Positions 18,076 to 26,259 of a DNA stretch of 64,000 nucleotides are shown in pieces (the first letter of the stretch is position 1; each line of letters starts with the position of its first letter). Location: NCBI RefSeq assembly GCF_900156405.1, contig NZ_FTNN01000016.1, positions 32,042-96,041 on the forward strand, read 5' to 3'. Source of the stretch: Shewanella morhuae (GTDB lineage: Bacteria > Pseudomonadota > Gammaproteobacteria > Enterobacterales > Shewanellaceae). The position numbers and the translations under genes are program-made. The notes beneath the pieces are model-generated. The model did not search any database. It saw only the letters and a program-made list of their open reading frames with translations, and was not told where the DNA came from.

Positions 18076-18735
18076 ATGTTAATGTTAACTACAGCACAGC
18101 TTCGCCGTGCTTTATTCCTATTAGTAGGATTCCATATACTGATTATTTGCGTCAGCAACTACTTGGTACAATTGCCATTTCAACTATTTGGTTACCACAC
18201 TACTTGGGGCGCATTCAGCTTTCCATTCGTGTATTTAGCCACAGATCTCACAGTGCGTATTTTTGGCCAACAAGCTGCGCGTAACATCATACTTAAAGCC
18301 ATGATCCCCGCGTTGGTGATTTCTTACGTGATAGGCGTCATGTTCCATCAGGGTAGTTTTCAAGGGGCTGATTCATTGGCACAGTGGAATACCTTTGTAT
18401 TTCGTATCGCCTTTGCCAGTTTCGCTGCCTATTTAATCGGTCAGCTGATGGATATTACGGTTTTTGCCCGTATTAGAAAAAATCGCTCTTGGTGGGTTGC
18501 GCCCGCTGCATCAACTTTAGTGGGCAATCTTGTCGATACCTTAGTCTTCTTTAGTATCGCTTTTTACGCCTCTTCTGATGACTTCATGGCAGCCAACTGG
18601 CCCGAGATTGCTACGGTAGATTACGGTTTTAAACTGATCGTGAGTTTAGGGCTGTTTCTACCAGCCTATGGCGTTTTGCTAAAAGTCTTACAAGATAGGA
18701 TTTTGCGAACCGAACCACAGGGATCTGTTTCCTGA
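18076..18735 (+). CDS. yhhQ: Queuosine precursor transporter (COG1738, YhhQ family)
   Basis: Inner-membrane protein of 219 residues with about six helices. Family features are FPFVYLATDLTVRIFGQQAARN (about 53-74) and the C-terminal GNLVDTLVFFSIAF. YhhQ proteins import preQ0/preQ1 bases for queuosine modification of tRNA. The ribosome site AAGG lies 6 bases before the ATG and is part of the predicted preQ1 riboswitch, so translation should fall when preQ1 is plentiful. Single gene, followed by the RyhB locus. Confidence 0.9.
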   Translation: MLMLTTAQLRRALFLLVGFHILIICVSNYLVQLPFQLFGYHTTWGAFSFPFVYLATDLTVRIFGQQAARNIILKAMIPALVISYVIGVMFHQGSFQGADSLAQWNTFVFRIAFASFAAYLIGQLMDITVFARIRKNRSWWVAPAASTLVGNLVDTLVFFSIAFYASSDDFMAANWPEIATVDYGFKLIVSLGLFLPAYGVLLKVLQDRILRTEPQGSVS

Positions 18736-18880
18736 GCCGCTCAAACTCATTATATCGATTATAATTTAATCTCGTTATCGCCAGCCCGACTCAGTTAACA
18801 CAACGGTTTTGTTAACAAAAGAGTTGGGCTGATTGTTATGAAAAAATGCCAAGATTTGTAAAGATGCATACTTTTTTAAA

Positions 18881-19040
18881 TAAATAGCTTGCAAACACAA
18901 ATGAGAATGATTATTATTAACTCGCGTTCCAAAACTCATCTTTAATCATGATGACTGGTAATCAAAGTGATTAAAGTGCTTCTGAGTTTGCAAGCACGAC
19001 ATTGCTCACACACTCTTTGTGGCCGGACTCATCATCCGGC
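18881..19040 (+). repeat. Tandem duplication unit A (RyhB locus)
   Basis: About 160 bp, from the -35 flank to the terminator, repeated 428 bp downstream with roughly eight or nine substitutions and one indel. The 270-bp spacer between the units is not repeated. The duplication covers promoter, Fur box, RNA and terminator. Confidence 0.92.
18889..18917 (+). promoter_or_regulatory. Promoter and Fur box of RyhB copy 1
   Basis: TTGCAA (18889-18894), a 17-base spacer, TATTAT (18912-18917). A Fur site at 18902-18916 (TGAGAATGATTATTA) matches the 7-1-7 consensus at 12 of 14 positions and overlaps the spacer and -10, so Fur with iron should block transcription. Confidence 0.88.
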
Positions 19041-19049
19041 TTTTTTTTT
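18924..19049 (+). ncRNA. ryhB: RyhB-type iron-stress small RNA, copy 1
   Basis: About 125 nt from the predicted start to the terminator. It contains the RyhB core AAGCACGACATTGCTCACA (18992-19010), identical to the conserved pairing core of the enterobacterial RNA. It ends with a hairpin GCCGGA / TCCGGC (19022-19040) and nine T. An internal stem CTTTAATCA (18940-18948) / TGATTAAAG (18968-18976) is supported by a compensatory change in copy 2. RyhB, with Hfq, represses mRNAs for iron-using proteins when iron is scarce. A RyhB gene is known at this position in S. oneidensis. Exact 5' end is estimated from the -10. Confidence 0.9.
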
Positions 19050-19184
19050 GTCTATTTTTCCTCATTACACCTCCTCGAATAACTAACCTAAACTCGGGAT
19101 AGTGGCTGTGGTAACTGATTAATCTTATTAGCTTATTTCGCAAAATTAACTCTACAGAGGTCGTTTTTCCGTTATCAAGGCAAG

Positions 19185-19216
19185 TTTGCTACTAATAGTG
19201 GGCTATTAGTAGCAAA
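19185..19216. repeat. Perfect inverted repeat between the RyhB copies
   Basis: Two 13-base arms (TTTGCTACTAATA / TATTAGTAGCAAA) around a 6-base loop GTGGGC. No T tract follows on either strand, so it is not a normal terminator. Possible operator or relic of an insertion. Confidence 0.7.
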
Positions 19217-19308
19217 GTTAACGCAGATAAAGGGAAAAATAACCTGTAGAGACGCAGAGCTTATCCCTAGTTCAGGTTAACTAGCTTCATAGTGGTATTA
19301 CTTTTGAA

Positions 19309-19467
19309 TAAATAGCTTGCAAACACAAATGAGAATGATTATTATTAATTGCGTTCCAAAACTCATCTTTAACCATGATGACTGGTAATCAAAGTGGTTA
19401 AAACGCTCCTGAGTTTGCAAGCACGACATTGCTAACACACTCTTTGTGGCCGGACTCATCATCCGGC
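19309..19467 (+). repeat. Tandem duplication unit B (RyhB locus)
   Basis: Second copy of the unit at 18881-19040. Differences are concentrated at the RNA 5' end, in the mid hairpin and at one base of the core (CTCACA to CTAACA). Confidence 0.92.
19317..19345 (+). promoter_or_regulatory. Promoter and Fur box of RyhB copy 2
   Basis: Same TTGCAA-17-TATTAT promoter (19317-19322, 19340-19345) and an identical Fur site at 19330-19344. Both copies should therefore be induced by iron starvation. Confidence 0.88.
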
Positions 19468-19475
19468 TTTTTTTT
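19352..19475 (+). ncRNA. ryhB: RyhB-type iron-stress small RNA, copy 2
   Basis: Paralogue of copy 1, about 124 nt. The core is AAGCACGACATTGCTAACA (19419-19437), differing from copy 1 by one base. The internal stem is CTTTAACCA (19367-19375) / TGGTTAAAA (19395-19403): a T-A pair of copy 1 is a C-G pair here, a two-sided change that keeps the stem. The terminator GCCGGA / TCCGGC (19449-19467) with eight T is intact. It appears functional rather than decayed; the altered core base may shift its targets. Confidence 0.87.
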
Positions 19476-19580
19476 GCCTATTGTTGCGCATTACAACCAC
19501 TCGCTTCATAGTGATATCACAATACCCACGACAACCAATAACGTACCAATACCCAAACACGGTATCTTGTCAGGCATACT

Positions 19581-21755
19581 TTATTCACCCGACATCTCGT
19601 TATAATTGCCAGCAAAGTGTAATCCCTCATAAGGGTTGTTCTGTCGCTCCTCTTTAGCTTCGCGATATAGACCCATAGTAAACAAACTCCCTTTTCCTAA
19701 GATTGAACTCACTTCTATGGTGCCGCCAATCCGCTTGATAATACCGTAGCTGAGTGAAAGCCCTAAACCAGTGCCGTCTTTACGTGTGGTATAAAAAGGG
19801 TCAAAAATGCGCCCTAGCTGCTCAGGGGATATACCAGTGCCTTCATCTTCTACTTCAATTTTGACGCCAATCAACACACCCTGTTGTAGCCAGTCATAGG
19901 TTCGTATCCAAATTCGACCTTTACCGTCCATCGCATGGGCAGCGTTTACCACCAGATTGATCAACACTTGTAATAACTGTGGTTTGTTAACTTGCACAGG
20001 GCAAGTTGCGTTTAGCTCAGTAATTAACACCACTTCTTGTTTTTGAATCGAATGCCGCACTAACACCAGCATTTCTTCTATGATAGCGGTCATATTGTGC
20101 ATTTCTAGCGGCGCATTAAATTCACCAGGACGACTGTACTGTAATAAGCTGCGAATTATGGTCGTGATCCGCCCGACTTGTTGAATAACGAGATCAATTT
20201 CTTCTTTTACCACATCGGCATTATCGCCCAGCTCATAGCGTAGTAGTTCCATATTACCGAGAATAACCGCCGTGGGATTATTGATTTCATGGGCGATACC
20301 TGCAGTCAACTCACCGAGTGCGGTGAGCTTTTCATTGGTGACGAGCTGTTGGCGTGTTTCATTGAGTAATGCGACGTTACTTTGTAACTCTAAAGTTTTG
20401 TCATGTAATCTACGGGTACGCTCGGCAACTTTTACCTCTAGTTGTTCTGCAGCCGCTTGAATTTGAGCATTTCGACTCTGTAATAGGTCGAGCATACTGT
20501 CGAATTGTTCCGCCAAATTCGACAACTCGCTATCCCTATCTAAGTCTAAAGCGCCAATACGAATATTTCGCCCCGATTGAACCGCCTGCACCACTTGGTG
20601 AATACGTTCAATTGGCAACAATAAACTATAGGCCCCGCGATAAACTAATAATCCAGACACCAAGAGCACTAACATTAAAATAGTGCCCAATTCGATAATG
20701 TTTAATAGGTAATTATGGATAAAGGGTGCTTCAGAAAAACCGGTATAAATCATGCCAACACGTTGACCGCGAACATCCTCTAAGGGTGCGTAGGCAGAAA
20801 TAAACCAATCATTAAAAACAAAGGCGCGGTTTATCCACTGCTCACCATTAATTAATACTTTTTCCTTCACCTCCTCCGACACTATGCTACCCAGTGCTCG
20901 CCCCGGCATTTCATCATGGGAAGAAAGTTGTAACGGTACGTTAGTCGAAACGCGAATATCATCTAAAAAGATAGTCACTGTACCAATAGAGCGTTCAGGC
21001 AGAGTCCCTTTGTCGTACACCAAATCACGAATGTGATCGACAATCCACGTATTGCGGTTAAACAAGATCCCACCATCGAGATACCAAGCCACTTTACCTT
21101 CCATATCAGGCACAGGTAGTAGACTACGGCTCAATAAACCACGCCCTTCAACAGTTTGAGTCGTACTCTGTGCCCGCAGGGTTGTCACTATTGGAATGCG
21201 CGCAGTCACTGCTAACTCTGGGTCAATACGCGCTAACCGTTCATGCGGCAACACCATTAAGCCAGAATATGGCAGTAAGCCGTTTAATTTAGGCAATATT
21301 TGCCGTAAATCCGGATCGTCAGCGGCATCTGCAACACTGATCAAACGTAAATAATCGAGATGAAATTGTTTTTTTTGCTGCAGGAGAAACGCATCGAGAC
21401 TAGATCGATGATTAATAGAAGTTTCTTTTAAATTGGATTGTTTGTTGCTAAATTTTTCGGCGGTTAATATCGGCCTAAAATCATTCTGAAAAGCCCAAGA
21501 GGTTATTACTCGTTCGAGTTGATTCTCTTGGCGCACCTGTACCTGCTGTAGGGTATTTTCAGCAACAGACAAGTCAGCTTTAACCATCATAAACAGCTGC
21601 TTACCTGTATAACTAATATTCCAGTAAATAGTGATAAACACTAAACTCACCAGTGTCAGTAAGATAGGTAATAATGTCAGAATCAATATGCGATAACGCA
21701 CCTTGGCCTGCATTTGTTGCCAACTCACACCAAAAAAATGAGTGAAGAATGACAC
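19581..21755 (-). CDS. Membrane sensor histidine kinase, partner of the sigma-54 activator
   Basis: About 724 residues. I start it at the GTG at 21755 (VSFFTHFFGVSWQQ), right after the regulator's stop codon, because AGGAG lies 7 bases upstream; a longer frame from 21785 would overlap the regulator. In order: a membrane helix (RILILTLLPILLTLVSLVFIT), a large periplasmic sensor region (about 40-345, Cache-like), a second helix, HAMP, a coiled coil, a HisKA domain with the phosphorylated histidine in GELTAGIAHEINNPTA, and an ATPase domain with NLVVNAAHAMDGKG and GTGLGLSLSYGI. It should phosphorylate the NtrC-type regulator encoded just upstream on the same strand. The signal is unknown; oxyanion status is an inference from the divergent tup operon. 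Confidence 0.88.
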   Translation of the reverse strand: MSFFTHFFGVSWQQMQAKVRYRILILTLLPILLTLVSLVFITIYWNISYTGKQLFMMVKADLSVAENTLQQVQVRQENQLERVITSWAFQNDFRPILTAEKFSNKQSNLKETSINHRSSLDAFLLQQKKQFHLDYLRLISVADAADDPDLRQILPKLNGLLPYSGLMVLPHERLARIDPELAVTARIPIVTTLRAQSTTQTVEGRGLLSRSLLPVPDMEGKVAWYLDGGILFNRNTWIVDHIRDLVYDKGTLPERSIGTVTIFLDDIRVSTNVPLQLSSHDEMPGRALGSIVSEEVKEKVLINGEQWINRAFVFNDWFISAYAPLEDVRGQRVGMIYTGFSEAPFIHNYLLNIIELGTILMLVLLVSGLLVYRGAYSLLLPIERIHQVVQAVQSGRNIRIGALDLDRDSELSNLAEQFDSMLDLLQSRNAQIQAAAEQLEVKVAERTRRLHDKTLELQSNVALLNETRQQLVTNEKLTALGELTAGIAHEINNPTAVILGNMELLRYELGDNADVVKEEIDLVIQQVGRITTIIRSLLQYSRPGEFNAPLEMHNMTAIIEEMLVLVRHSIQKQEVVLITELNATCPVQVNKPQLLQVLINLVVNAAHAMDGKGRIWIRTYDWLQQGVLIGVKIEVEDEGTGISPEQLGRIFDPFYTTRKDGTGLGLSLSYGIIKRIGGTIEVSSILGKGSLFTMGLYREAKEERQNNPYEGLHFAGNYNEMSGE

Positions 21756-21756
21756 C

Positions 21757-23187
21757 CTACAACTCCTGCTCACTGCTAAAGTCAAACCATTCTTTATATT
21801 TACGATCTAAGGTCTTACGCGATACACCTAAATCCCTTGCCGCGGCGGACTTATTACCAGAGTGTAAGTCCACCACACTGGTGACATGGTGTTTTTCGAC
21901 TTCTTTTAATGTCCAATCCTGCGGATAACCCGATGTAGATAAAACGTCACTTTTTAGCTGTTGCTTCCAGTATTCTGCTGGCGGTTTACCCAGTAAAATA
22001 CAGCGTTCAATCATATTACGCAGTTCACGGATATTACCTGGCCATTCATGTTGCTGCAGTTTCACCATGTCTTCATGGCTCCACACTACTTCCCTGACGC
22101 CAAGCTCAGTGGCCAGTTGGCGGGTGAAATGATGGGTTAATTCCACCACATCTTCAGGTCTATCACGTAATGGTGGAATTAAAATATCGAGTACATTGAG
22201 TCGATAATATAAATCTCGACGGAAATTTCCCGCCTCGACTTCATCAATCAGAGTACGGTTAGTGGCCGCGATTACGCGTACATCAATATTAACTTCTTTT
22301 TCACTACCCACTGGACGAATCGATTTTTGCTCTAACACTCTGAGCAAAGCAGTTTGCATTTTCAGTGGCATCTCACCGATTTCATCAAGAAAAATCGTCC
22401 CACCCGAGGCAAAGCTAAATAAGCCTTCACGATTGCCTTTTGCCCCCGTAAATGCCCCCGCAATATGACCAAATAGCTCACTTTCCAATAATTCAGAGGC
22501 GATAGAACCACAGTTAACTGGGACAAAAGACCCTTGACGTCCACTGAGTAAATGCAATTGCCGCGCAACTAACTCTTTACCCGTACCAGATTCACCCTGA
22601 ATAAGTACTACGGCATTGGTCGGTGCGACACGTTCAATTATATATTTCACCGATTTCATCGCTTCGCTGCCACCAATAATGGTCGATGAATAACCAATTG
22701 ACACCTCGCGGCGCAGCATTAAATTCTCGCGTTTAAGCAAGCGGCGTTCAATACAGCGATCGACTGCCGTCATCATCTGCTCAAGGTGGAAAGGTTTCAT
22801 GATAAAGTCAGAGGCACCCGCGCGCAGTGCAGTAATGGCCACTTCCATATCGGCGTAACCCGTCATGAAAATAATATCAGAGCGACGACCTTGCTCATCG
22901 AGCGCTTCATGCCACTCAATACCTGAGCGACCAGGCAAGCGAATATCAACAATAAGCAAATCAAAATGGCAACGACTACGTAGTTGCTCCGCATCTTCGA
23001 TACTGCCAGCGGTTTCAACTAAGGCGAATTTTTTCGACAAAGCCTTATTTAAAAAGCTGCGCATGCCGGGTTCATCATCAACAATCAGTACCGATACTGC
23101 CGATGGAAGGGGCTTGAGGTTATTATCTGTCTGGTTCATATTGTCTGCTTCTGGACATTTTGACTCATTTACAGCCAATTCTATCAT
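21757..23187 (-). CDS. NtrC-family sigma-54-dependent response regulator
   Basis: 476 residues (or 460 from the internal ATG at 23139, MNQTDNNLK). Receiver domain about 30-145 with the phospho-acceptor in LLIVDIRLPGRSG; AAA+ domain about 165-400 with Walker A GESGTGKE and the sigma-54-contacting GAFTGA loop; C-terminal Fis-type helix-turn-helix (NKSAAARDLGVSRKTLDRKY). It therefore activates sigma-54 promoters when phosphorylated. It is divergent from tupA, whose upstream region contains a sigma-54 promoter, making tupABC-mob the probable target. Cotranscribed with the kinase gene that follows. Confidence 0.92.
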   Translation of the reverse strand: MIELAVNESKCPEADNMNQTDNNLKPLPSAVSVLIVDDEPGMRSFLNKALSKKFALVETAGSIEDAEQLRSRCHFDLLIVDIRLPGRSGIEWHEALDEQGRRSDIIFMTGYADMEVAITALRAGASDFIMKPFHLEQMMTAVDRCIERRLLKRENLMLRREVSIGYSSTIIGGSEAMKSVKYIIERVAPTNAVVLIQGESGTGKELVARQLHLLSGRQGSFVPVNCGSIASELLESELFGHIAGAFTGAKGNREGLFSFASGGTIFLDEIGEMPLKMQTALLRVLEQKSIRPVGSEKEVNIDVRVIAATNRTLIDEVEAGNFRRDLYYRLNVLDILIPPLRDRPEDVVELTHHFTRQLATELGVREVVWSHEDMVKLQQHEWPGNIRELRNMIERCILLGKPPAEYWKQQLKSDVLSTSGYPQDWTLKEVEKHHVTSVVDLHSGNKSAAARDLGVSRKTLDRKYKEWFDFSSEQEL

Positions 23188-23235
23188 TGAAAATAGATAA
23201 ACAGGCCACGATGAACCACAAGAAGTGTGCTCTGG

Positions 23236-23296
23236 GACAATTTGTCTGTGGAGTATTTGCTGGGCTTGGGATCAAGCTCACAAATTAGCTTAAGCT
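23236..23296. promoter_or_regulatory. Candidate activator-binding palindromes upstream of tupA
   Basis: Three dyads lie 30-115 bp upstream of the sigma-54 promoter: GACAA-T-TTGTC (23236-23246), GCTTG-GGAT-CAAGC (23264-23277) and AGCTTAAGCT (23287-23296). NtrC-type activators bind such upstream elements; which one, if any, is used cannot be told. Confidence 0.4.
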
Positions 23297-23323
23297 GTGA
23301 AGAAAATAGTCGCATTATCAGCT

Positions 23324-23339
23324 TGGCATCTAATTTGCT
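23324..23339 (+). promoter_or_regulatory. Sigma-54 promoter of the tupABC-mob operon
   Basis: TGGCATC-TAAT-TTGCT: the invariant GG (23325-23326) and GC (23337-23338) are exactly 12 bases apart, and 10 of the 12 consensus bases of TGGCACG-N4-TTGCW match. Transcription would begin near 23350, 74 bases before the tupA ATG. Confidence 0.78.
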
Positions 23340-23423
23340 TTCAATCGAACGTATTACAATTTATAAGATGTTCCACTCGATAGGTATTTGAGTTGGAATC
23401 CTATTTTCTGCCAAGGAGTACCC

Positions 23424-24236
23424 ATGCTAAATATGAAATCACTACTGAGTTTGGTTGTTACAGCCAGCTTTCTTACTGTTTTACCCGCTCACTCGACTGA
23501 AATTATCAAATTAGCCACGACCACCAGCACAGAAAACTCTGGTCTACTAAAAGAACTATTACCTAAGTTTGAAAGTGAATCAGGCTATAAAGTTCAAGTC
23601 ATCGCGACTGGCACAGGTAAAGCCCTGAAACTAGGTGAACAAGGTGACGTAGATTTAGTCATGACTCACGCACCTAGCGCCGAAGCAAAATTCGTTGCCG
23701 ATGGTTTTGGTGTTGAGCCACGTGGCATCATGGAAAATGATTTCGTGGTACTTGGTCCTAAAAATGACCCTGCAAAAATTCGTGACAGCAAAACTGCCGA
23801 AGAAGCCTTTGGTAAAATTGCAAAATCAGGTGTACCTTTTATCTCTCGTGGTGACAATTCAGGCACTCATATCAAAGAGTTAGAAGTATGGAAAGCAGCA
23901 AGTGTGACACCAGACTTCAAAGGTTACACTTCAGTAGGCCAAGGCATGGGTAAAACTCTGCTAATGGCAAACGAAATGCAAGGTTATACGCTGTCTGACC
24001 GTGGTACTTTCGTCGCTTACAAAACTAAGCTAGATCTTGGTGTTGATTTTGATGGCGGCAAAACCTTAGCCAACCCATACCAAGTCATTTTAATCAACTC
24101 AGCTAAATATCCAGATCTGAACCACAAAGGTGCTAAAGCGTTCAGCGACTGGTTGATCAGCAAAGAAGGCCAAAGCATGATCAATAACTTCAAAGTTGAA
24201 GGCGAGCAATTGTTCAAGGCAACTTATAGCGAATGA
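23424..24236 (+). CDS. tupA: Tungstate ABC transporter, periplasmic binding protein
   Basis: 270 residues from the ATG at 23424, chosen because AAGGAG lies 5 bases upstream; a TTG at 23388 is possible but unsupported. Signal peptide about 1-24 (SLLSLVVTASFLTVLPAHS). The mature protein begins with the TupA signature LATTTSTENSGLL, followed by TGTGKALKLGEQGDVDLVMTH and SRGDNSGTH. TupA binds tungstate with very high selectivity; some relatives also take molybdate. First gene of an overlapping operon, tupA-tupB-tupC-mobA-mobB/moeA. Confidence 0.93.
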   Translation: MLNMKSLLSLVVTASFLTVLPAHSTEIIKLATTTSTENSGLLKELLPKFESESGYKVQVIATGTGKALKLGEQGDVDLVMTHAPSAEAKFVADGFGVEPRGIMENDFVVLGPKNDPAKIRDSKTAEEAFGKIAKSGVPFISRGDNSGTHIKELEVWKAASVTPDFKGYTSVGQGMGKTLLMANEMQGYTLSDRGTFVAYKTKLDLGVDFDGGKTLANPYQVILINSAKYPDLNHKGAKAFSDWLISKEGQSMINNFKVEGEQLFKATYSE

Positions 24237-24940
24237 ACGACGGCTGGCTAGCACTATTACAGCAGGCGTTAAGCCTGCTGTTTTCATTGGACCCCGACGT
24301 TTGGTCCATTATTTCGATCTCGTTTTCGGTTTCTTTCGCAGCCCTACTGATCACTTTAGTTCCTTCTATGGTGCTCGGCTTCGTGTTGGCGTTTGCGCCA
24401 TTTTATGGCCGATGGGTCATTACTAACTTAGTCCAAACCCTGCAATCGATTCCTACAGTTGTTATTGGCTTACTGGTCTATCTATTACTCACACGTAATG
24501 GCCCACTGGGTGATTTGAAGTGGTTATTTACCCAAGAAGGCATGATCCTCGGACAAATGTTGATCTGCGCGCCCGTATTAATCGCACTGAGCCAAGCCGC
24601 ATTTACCAGTGTAGACCGCAGAGCCTGGGAAACGTCACGCACCTTAGGTGCCTCTTGGTTTAGTGCGGTTTGGACAGTGTGCCGCGAATTGCGTATGCCG
24701 TTACTACTGGCGATTGTTGCGGCTTTTAGTCGAATTCTGACTGAAGTAGGCTGCTCTATGATGGTTGGCGGTAATATTTTAAACGTAACGCGTAATATCC
24801 CCACCGCCATTGCACTCGAAACCAGTAAAGGTGACTTCGCCCAAGCGATTGCCCTCGGACTCGTGCTGCTCATCTTAGCCTTGATCCTTAACTTTGCTTT
24901 AGGTAGTTTACGCGGCAAAGCGATGCCAAGGAGCCATTAA
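24233..24940 (+). CDS. tupB: Tungstate ABC transporter permease
   Basis: 235 residues with five to six membrane helices and the permease EAA-type loop (DRRAWETSRTLGASWFSAVWTVCREL, about 123-148). The start overlaps the tupA stop by 4 bp (ATGA), indicating coupled translation. It forms the membrane channel of the TupABC importer with the ATPase that follows. Confidence 0.93.
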   Translation: MNDGWLALLQQALSLLFSLDPDVWSIISISFSVSFAALLITLVPSMVLGFVLAFAPFYGRWVITNLVQTLQSIPTVVIGLLVYLLLTRNGPLGDLKWLFTQEGMILGQMLICAPVLIALSQAAFTSVDRRAWETSRTLGASWFSAVWTVCRELRMPLLLAIVAAFSRILTEVGCSMMVGGNILNVTRNIPTAIALETSKGDFAQAIALGLVLLILALILNFALGSLRGKAMPRSH

Positions 24941-24943
24941 ACG

Positions 24944-25654
24944 ATGACTAAGGTGAAACTTATCGCCCGTGACTTAGAAATGTCCTTTGGTACGCGCCTG
25001 TTATTCAAATCCGATGCGTTAGCACTCTGCCAAGGCGATGTGATTTATCTGCAAGGCGACAATGGTACCGGTAAATCAACCTTGATGAAGATTCTGGCAG
25101 GCCTAATGGCACCAACGAAGGGCCATATTGAGACGGTGGGTTTTGCTAAAAATGCCTGGTGGCGACGTAACCCTTTATTAGGTAAAGCGGTTTATCTACA
25201 TCAACATCCTTATTTATTCGATGGCACTGTAGAATATAATCTTACCTATGGGCTAAATTTCAGCTCAGAAACCAAAGCCAAGGCGAAACAACGGATTACT
25301 CAAGCGATTGAGATGGCGCAGCTAGGCTCGCTATTACACGCCAGAGCCAGTAACCTCTCAGGCGGAGAAAGACAGCGTCTCGCTATTGCGCGCGCTTGGA
25401 TCCTCCAACCTAAACTACTAATGCTTGATGAACCAACGTCTAATATGGATAAGGATTCCCAAGAGCTAGTATTAAAAATGATCCAACAACTCAAACACGA
25501 AGGCACAGGTATGTTACTGAGTAGCCATCAAAATTGCGCGTTAACCGCTATCTGCGAGCAACAGTGGCACATAGAGGGCGAACAGGTGATGACCGCTTAT
25601 CCACATTCTCAATCTCTGCCAGTACAGGAATCCTTATATGTCATCACAAATTGA
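24944..25654 (+). CDS. tupC: Tungstate ABC transporter ATPase
   Basis: 236 residues, a single ABC domain: Walker A GDNGTGKST (about 39-47), signature LSGGERQRLAIARA (about 138), Walker B LLMLDEPTSNMD, H-loop region LLSSHQNC. It energises tungstate uptake through TupB. It begins 3 bp after tupB and its end overlaps mobA by 17 bp. Confidence 0.93.
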   Translation: MTKVKLIARDLEMSFGTRLLFKSDALALCQGDVIYLQGDNGTGKSTLMKILAGLMAPTKGHIETVGFAKNAWWRRNPLLGKAVYLHQHPYLFDGTVEYNLTYGLNFSSETKAKAKQRITQAIEMAQLGSLLHARASNLSGGERQRLAIARAWILQPKLLMLDEPTSNMDKDSQELVLKMIQQLKHEGTGMLLSSHQNCALTAICEQQWHIEGEQVMTAYPHSQSLPVQESLYVITN

Positions 25655-26231
25655 TGCCGTTATTCTCGCCGGTGGTATGGCACGTCGCATGGGTGGCGAC
25701 GATAAAGGTCTCGTCGAATTAAACGGCGAAGCCATGATTAAACATACAATTGATAGAATAAAACCTCAGGTTAAGGAGATCCTGATCAACGCAAATCGTA
25801 ACCAGACACGTTATGCTGAGTTTGGTTTTAAAGTGATAAGCGATGAACACAGTGGTTTTCTCGGCCCCTTAGCGGGTATGATCGCTGCTATGGGTAAGAC
25901 TGATGCCGAATACTTATTAGTCGTACCCTGCGACTGTCCGTTACTACCGCTTGATCTTGTACCGCGTATGTTAGCTGCAATTGAAGCCGAAGGTGCTGAG
26001 TTAGCCGTTGCTAGTGACGGTGAATATGAACAACCCGTAGTTATGCTGTTAAAACCTAGCTTACGTGATTCGATGAAAGCCTTTCTTGAGGCGGGTGAGC
26101 GTAAAGTGGACTTTTGGTATGCCAAGCATCACTTCGTAGTCGCGTCGTTCGCCGACCAGCCTAACGCCTTTGTAAATGTGAATACGCCTGAACAAAAACA
26201 ACGATTGGCCATAGAAATAACCAAAAGCTAG
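25638..26231 (+). CDS. mobA: Molybdenum cofactor guanylyltransferase
   Basis: Transfers GMP from GTP to molybdopterin cofactor to make the bis-guanine dinucleotide form used by DMSO-reductase-family enzymes (nitrate, TMAO, DMSO reductases and formate dehydrogenase). 197 residues; the nucleotidyltransferase signature ILAGGMARRMGGDDKGL is at 9-25, with SDEHSGFLGPLAGM and VPCDCPLLP further on. The start lies inside the end of tupC, so metal uptake and cofactor maturation are translated together. Confidence 0.95.
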   Translation: MSSQIDAVILAGGMARRMGGDDKGLVELNGEAMIKHTIDRIKPQVKEILINANRNQTRYAEFGFKVISDEHSGFLGPLAGMIAAMGKTDAEYLLVVPCDCPLLPLDLVPRMLAAIEAEGAELAVASDGEYEQPVVMLLKPSLRDSMKAFLEAGERKVDFWYAKHHFVVASFADQPNAFVNVNTPEQKQRLAIEITKS

Positions 26232-26259
26232 GTTCCAACAACTCAAATTAGAGGTGCAA

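Noticed and set aside
23388..23423. Upstream TTG start for tupA
   Set aside because: Gives 12 residues before a standard signal peptide and has no ribosome site; the ATG at 23424 has AAGGAG at the right distance.
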